Assembly (NCBI GenBank): GCA_964407285.1
Contig: CAYOVG010000290.1
Coordinates: forward strand, 1 to 9,232
From: CAYOVG01 sp964407285
GTDB taxonomy: Bacteria > Desulfobacterota > Syntrophobacteria > Syntrophobacterales > Syntrophobacteraceae
DNA length: 9,232 nucleotides
Reading direction: 5' to 3'
Shown here: positions 6,638 to 9,232 of the stretch, one piece after another
Numbering within the stretch: position 1 is the first letter of the stretch
How the letters are laid out: each line of letters starts with the position of its first letter
Notes under the pieces: generated by a model
The model's input: only the letters and a program-made list of their open reading frames with translations
Told to the model about the DNA's origin: nothing
Databases searched by the model: none
Program-made: the position numbers and the translations under genes

Positions 6638-6820
6638 GTGATTTTAGATAGATGCAAAGATGAAGCCAAGATGGAATCAATGGTGCGCCTCTCCACCTCA
6701 AATTCGGCTCCCGCTATTTTTGTTCGCGGGGTTCGCCAACAGAGTCGATGTCGGGTTTTCCCCATCGTGGAATGGAAAGACCGGTGAGAGGGTGAATCGA
6801 TGAAAACACGGGCATGATCC

Positions 6821-6990
6821 TCATCCAATGGGAAGTGTGACGATGAATGTCGATCCCCGCCCCAAGGCGTTTCCGGCCGTAATAGAGCCGCCGTGACGCT
6901 CAACAATCTTTTTGCGGATGGCGAGCCGCCATTCCGGCGCCCTCATATTTACCGGATCGACCGAGAAGTCTCTGAAAGGATTTGCGGATG
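6821..6990 (-). pseudogene. C-terminal remnant of a sensor histidine kinase, frameshifted
   Basis: Read leftward, the remnant begins near 6990 as SFQRLLGRSGKYEGAGM. It shifts frame near 6926-6930 and continues as LAIRKKIVERHGGSITAG then NALGRGSTFIVTLPIG, ending at TGA 6821-6823. This is the G2-box end of a HATPase_c domain (compare the family pattern FQRLHGR..YEGTGIGLAICKKIVERHGG). Removing one base from the ATGGCGGCTC stretch on the coding strand restores GMGLAI. The N-terminal sensor, the dimerisation/phospho-acceptor domain and the N, D and F boxes are missing: upstream of 6990 the sequence becomes short GC-rich repeats with no kinase similarity. It can no longer be a working kinase. It was probably the partner of the neighbouring response regulator, which has the same orientation. 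Confidence 0.78.
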
Positions 6991-7051
6991 CATTGCCGGT
7001 CCCGGTTGGGCCCCGGTTGCGGATGCGCTGCCGGCCCGGGTCGGCAATGTG
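6982..7051. repeat. Two diverged 35-bp tandem units at the kinase breakpoint
   Basis: 6982-7016 and 7017-7051 both begin TTGCGGATGC and continue with related TGCCGG/CCCGG text. TTTGCGGATG also occurs at 6911-6920. The repeat starts exactly where similarity to the kinase ends. Confidence 0.4.
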
Positions 7052-7287
7052 TTGGAGACAAATTCTTCTTGTCTTCGTGTGATTTGACTCCTTTTGATAC
7101 ATGCTCGCTGAGCGGCATGTTCAAAAAAATCTTTTTGCGCCCGCAAACCCGGCATCCATGCGGATCGTATGACACTTTTGCGATGCTTTTATGATCTGTT
7201 CACGGCGCTCTTATGTGCCGCCAAACCCTGGCTTTCGGCCTGCAAAGGCCCCAAAATCTCTGAAAATTCCGTGCATATCGACTAAGT
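7052..7287. other. Intergenic stretch without recognisable gene
   Basis: It contains a bulged hairpin (ACATGC 7099-7104, CGC/GCG inner pairs, GCATGT 7115-7120) next to an A7/T5-rich patch (7123-7136). A 5-bp stem GGCCT/AGGCC lies at 7237-7250. No coding similarity was seen on either strand. Confidence 0.4.
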
Positions 7288-7428
7288 TCAATACAGCAGG
7301 ATTTTCATGCTTGCTTCCCCGGCCACCGGGCCGGGATGTCCGGGGCAATTCGGATTCGTGTATTGCGCCTTCGACCGTTCCATACGGGAAACTTCCTTCT
7401 CCATACAGGACACTTTCTTGTCGGTCAT
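7288..7428 (-). CDS. Possible 46-residue protein, unrecognised
   Basis: The start ATG at 7428 is preceded by GGAAGGGATGGAACC; the SD-like GGAAGG is about 9 bases away. The product begins MTDKKVSCMEKEVSRMERSK and ends with AQYTNPNCPGHPGPVAGEAS then MKILLY. Composition is protein-like (charged helix, then Pro/Gly/Cys segment) and third codon positions are mostly G or C like the real genes here. An in-frame upstream extension to 7584 exists but looks less natural. No family is recognised. It may be a small protein or the tail of a decayed gene. Confidence 0.3.
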   Translation of the reverse strand: MTDKKVSCMEKEVSRMERSKAQYTNPNCPGHPGPVAGEASMKILLY

Positions 7429-7650
7429 GGTTCCATCCCTTCCATCCATCCGGTCCGGGCGTGAGATTTCTGTGAGATTGACGGTGATGTTCGTCCCGGC
7501 GACGCCCATCGGGAACGGCGGTGTTCCTCCACGGACCCGGACACGCGCCGTTCGGCGTTCGGGCCTTTGTCCCTTTATTCCCAATACCTTTCAAATAAGG
7601 GAGCATTGCTCAGCGGGCGCCTCGGATAACCCATTCGGGCCGGCCCCTCA
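7429..7650. other. Intergenic stretch, no feature recognised
   Basis: The frames here are open in several directions, as expected in GC-rich DNA, but none shows family motifs or a ribosome binding site. Only small 4-bp stems (for example CGCC/GGCG near 7549-7556) are present. Confidence 0.3.
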
Positions 7651-7653
7651 CCC

Positions 7654-7684
7654 GTCATTCCCGCATGCTTTAAGCGGGAATCCA
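7654..7684. repeat. REP-like palindrome (TCATTCCCGC...GCGGGAATCC type)
   Basis: ATTCCCGC (7657-7664) and GCGGGAAT (7674-7681) are exact reverse complements around a 9-base loop, within GTCATTCCCGC...GCGGGAATCCAG. This matches a short dispersed intergenic palindrome I know from many proteobacterial genomes. Such elements are typically spread with RAYT transposases, and a RAYT-like start occurs about 1.5 kb to the right. Confidence 0.65.
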
Positions 7685-7705
7685 GATCTTACGAGGCTTT
7701 CCGGC

Positions 7706-7723
7706 CCCCCACTTTCGTGGGGG
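7706..7723. repeat. Second GC-rich palindrome beside the REP-like element
   Basis: CCCCCAC (7706-7712), loop TTTC, GTGGGGG (7717-7723): a perfect 7-bp stem, 22 bases after the previous palindrome. The pair may be one composite repeat. A further 6-bp stem, AAAGGC/GCCTTT, follows at 7745-7759. Confidence 0.55.
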
Positions 7724-7834
7724 CGACGGTAGTCGGCTTATTTGAAAGGCATTGCCTTTGGTCCGGAAGAATCGTCCACGGAATCGTTCTAATCAAGGCA
7801 TTCATGCATGTCAACATACAGATTTGAATGCTGG

Positions 7835-7899
7835 TTGGATTGGAGTGCTGATTGGATTGGACTACCCACAATTGGATTGGAGCCCCAAACTGGATTGGA
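7835..7899. repeat. Four quasi-periodic copies of TTGGATTGGA
   Basis: Exact TTGGATTGGA is at 7835-7844, 7852-7861 and 7872-7881; CTGGATTGGA is at 7890-7899. Start-to-start distances are 17, 20 and 18 bases. Spacers are unrelated except for TGCT near the first and last copies. Confidence 0.7.
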
Positions 7900-8443
7900 A
7901 TGCTCGGTGCAATGTCAATCATCGACAGAGAAAGTCTTCTTTGTGCTCCGGGAACGCTTTGCGCCGCCGCGGTCGCGGACGGGCGCGTCGAGCGATGAAT
8001 CCGGGAAAGAGTCTCCCGCCCCGTCGGAGACGCCGATGGAGAGGCTGTCTCCTGCCGGCGCCGCAATGGACGGGCAAAAGCTTCCATCGGAGTCAACCGT
8101 TGCGGTTGTCGAAAGCTTGGAAGCAGCGTTTTGTCATCAGAAACGCCCCGCTAAGACGGAAAATGCCCTCTTCTCTTCGATCATCTCACATCATCTCAAG
8201 GTCGTGGCTCGGCCCGACCCCGACTGCGGACCCCGGTTGCCGTCGGTTGCCCGGTTGCGGTTGGGCGGTTCAACCCCGGTTGGGCGGTTTTACGCCGGCC
8301 CTACCCCGGTTGACGTTGCCGGCGCCGGAAAGCGCAAATCGGCCGAAGCCGCAAGGGTAACCGGTATGTCCGGGCGATTCCGTGCGAGCCGGGAATTCTT
8401 CCTTCCTCTCCGGTGTTGCGGGGAACGCTGCCCGCAAGACCGA
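7900..8443. other. Long stretch without a supportable gene
   Basis: A 255-codon frame is open on the + strand from 7808 to 8575. It has no ribosome binding site, begins inside the repeat array, becomes low-complexity after about 8225 and matches no family I know. Its middle (about 7930-8200) has protein-like composition and could be decayed coding DNA. The interval also contains a 10-bp tandem pair (ATCATCTCAC/ATCATCTCAA, 8180-8199) and a CCGGTTG-rich segment (8231-8312). Confidence 0.35.
8231..8312 (+). repeat. CCGGTTG-rich low-complexity segment
   Basis: CCGGTTG occurs four times here, plus one TCGGTTG. GGTTGGGCGGTT is duplicated exactly at 8259-8270 and 8278-8289. Two further CCGGTTG copies lie at about 7002-7019 beside the kinase remnant. 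Confidence 0.5.
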
Positions 8444-8473
8444 CGGTCGGTGCAGGGGCGGTCGGTGCAGGGG
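8444..8473. repeat. 15-bp tandem duplication
   Basis: CGGTCGGTGCAGGGG is repeated exactly, 8444-8458 and 8459-8473. It probably arose by replication slippage. Confidence 0.6.
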
Positions 8474-8574
8474 GCTCTGCCATGCCGGTGGCTTCTTGCG
8501 TGTGCCCCGGACGGGGCGCAAGCGGGCCGATGCGCCTGTCGGCCGCGGGATTTCGGGATTCGATCTTCACGGTA

Positions 8575-8595
8575 GTATACCGGCGAACGGTGTAC
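8575..8595. promoter_or_regulatory. Hairpin or operator-like dyad
   Basis: GTATACCG (8575-8582), GCGAA, CGGTGTAC (8588-8595): 8 paired positions with one T-G wobble. It ends 22 bases before a small ORF with a plausible ribosome binding site. Confidence 0.3.
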
Positions 8596-8617
8596 GGATG
8601 ACCAAAGGAAGCACGCC

Positions 8618-8827
8618 ATGGATACCGGCAATAAAGATGTCAAAAACGCAGAAAACAGTTGCACCGGGTTCGCATATCATCTATTCTCCAGGCTCTTGAA
8701 TAGAATAGTACACAACCTTTGGGGATCATTATTCCCCGCTGAAAGGCTGATAAGCTTCGCTTTCGAATGTGCATGCCTGTCCATGACGGTGCGTCGCCTC
8801 TTCGCCTTTGCACGGCATTGCGGATGA
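8618..8827 (+). CDS. Possible 69-residue protein, unrecognised
   Basis: ATG 8618 has AAGGA (8605-8609) at 8 bases, a good ribosome binding site. The product starts MDTGNKDVKNAENSCTGF and continues with a moderately hydrophobic, arginine-containing helix-like part (HLFSRLLNRIVHNLWGSLF). No motif or family is recognised. Third codon positions in the first half are A/T-rich, unlike the well-supported genes in this window, which speaks either for foreign origin or for non-coding DNA. An overlapping open frame on the other strand (8640-8921) is equally unconvincing. Confidence 0.25.
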   Translation: MDTGNKDVKNAENSCTGFAYHLFSRLLNRIVHNLWGSLFPAERLISFAFECACLSMTVRRLFAFARHCG

Positions 8828-9035
8828 ATGCGATGGATGTCGCAGGCGGTATGAGAGAGGAAGCGAACTCATTCTGAAAGTCCCGCTGGAATTGACGGAA
8901 CATGGGGAACCGCGGGGTCAACGAATCGGCGGCGGTTACGGAAGCGCTCCCGTCTTTGGAAGAGACGATTCATTGAGGTAGGTCGATGTCTCAGTTACCC
9001 TCCAACCCAACCGGCATCCCCAAGCCAGTAGTGGC
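8828..9035. other. Intergenic stretch, no feature recognised
   Basis: No family motif, clear promoter or strong palindrome was found on either strand. Small overlapping frames on both strands lack ribosome binding sites. Confidence 0.3.
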
Positions 9036-9135
9036 GGGGTCGGGTCACGGTAAGTCCACAGCATTTCAGAGAAGGACCTCACGAGATGGGGTCTTTTCAG
9101 GCTTAAAGCCCTGTTGTGGGTATGGAACCGACCCT
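9036..9135 (+). ncRNA. Candidate structured leader RNA
   Basis: An outer stem GGGGTCGG (9036-9043) with CCGACCCT (9128-9135) would enclose two hairpins. AAGGACCTC (9072-9080) pairs with GGGGTCTTT (9088-9096), nine pairs with two wobbles, with its 3' side running into TTTT. CAG-GCT (9098-9103) pairs with AGC-CTG (9107-9113) with one bulged C. It ends 15 bases before the ribosome binding site AAGGAG of the last ORF. I cannot assign it to a known RNA class. Confidence 0.3.
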
Positions 9136-9157
9136 TTAAGGAGAGAGGCAAAGGAGC

Positions 9158-9232
9158 ATGGCCGGAGCCAAACGCCACTACCTGCCCGGATATGTCATTG
9201 ATGGAGTTGCTCCGTGTGCCTACCCCGGATGT
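9158..9232 (+). CDS. ORF with RAYT-like (REP-associated transposase) N-terminus, cut by window end
   Basis: ATG 9158 follows AAAGGAG, a strong ribosome binding site. The first 13 residues, MAGAKRHYLPGYV, closely match the start of one RAYT (Y1_Tnp, REP-associated tyrosine transposase) group as I remember it (pattern AKRHYIPGYVWHITHRCH). The following 12 visible residues, IDGVAPCAYPGC, do not continue that pattern: the expected WHITHRC segment is absent. It may therefore be a RAYT remnant broken by an internal deletion or insertion, a divergent RAYT, or an unrelated protein. RAYTs are single-strand transposases that recognise REP palindromes; REP-like elements occur at 7654-7723. Only 25 codons are visible, so the call is tentative. 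Confidence 0.4.
   Translation, partial: MAGAKRHYLPGYVIDGVAPCAYPGC

Noticed and set aside
7099..7136. Intrinsic terminator at the ACATGC/GCATGT hairpin
   Set aside because: The hairpin has a bulge and is followed by A-rich rather than T-rich sequence on the + strand; on the - strand it is followed by ATCAAAAGG.
7808..8575. 255-codon open frame on the + strand
   Set aside because: No ribosome binding site, starts in a repeat array, passes through low-complexity CCGGTTG and 15-bp tandem repeats, and shows no family motif. Kept only as possible decayed coding DNA in the region note.
8936..9178. 80-codon - strand frame near the right end
   Set aside because: No ribosome binding site, no recognised motif, and it overlaps the candidate leader and the RAYT-like start on the other strand.
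9158..9232. Start of an IscB/IsrB-type nuclease with an upstream guide RNA
   Set aside because: The structured upstream region prompted the idea, but the visible N-terminus lacks the PLMP-type motif expected for that family and fits RAYT better.

Overview
The window is GC-rich bacterial DNA, probably from a Desulfobacterota (former Deltaproteobacteria) genome of the Syntrophobacter type. That placement is an inference. It rests on the NapH-type polyferredoxin tail, the SPASM-like radical SAM protein, the YMGG-type glycine-zipper lipoprotein, and short intergenic palindromes together with a RAYT-like gene start. No rRNA, tRNA or CRISPR array was seen.

Left part (1-4.7 kb, all + strand): the C-terminal part of a polyferredoxin with four cysteine clusters (3-785), an AI-2E/PerM-family membrane protein (992-2104), a radical SAM protein with a cysteine-rich C-terminal domain (2253-3515), a 61-residue protein (3730-3915) and a MerR-family regulator (4145-4696). 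The 61-residue protein is a free-standing copy of the MerR protein's C-terminal domain (22 of 52 residues identical without gaps). A 19-bp inverted repeat and a second GC-rich hairpin lie between the two.

Middle part (4.9-7.0 kb, all - strand): a likely two-gene cell-envelope unit runs leftward from about 5.9 kb. It consists of a small secreted Pro/Tyr-rich protein (5575-5901) followed by a glycine-zipper lipoprotein (4929-5507). A promoter-like sequence overlapping a 20-bp dyad lies upstream of it. To the right are the remains of a two-component system: a response-regulator receiver gene split by a one-base frameshift (6097-6584), and the last ~55 codons of a histidine kinase, also frameshifted (6821-6990). 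A perfect 12-bp inverted repeat separates the MerR gene from the convergent lipoprotein gene.

Right part (7.0-9.23 kb): about 2.2 kb with no confidently recognised complete gene. It holds two REP-like palindromes, four quasi-periodic copies of a 10-bp motif, clusters of a CCGGTTG motif, short tandem repeats and two doubtful small ORFs. At the right edge, a region able to fold into a multi-hairpin structure precedes a well-placed ribosome binding site and an ORF. The first 13 residues of that ORF resemble the N-terminus of REP-associated tyrosine transposases (RAYT) before diverging. The region looks like decayed, repeat-colonised accessory DNA.
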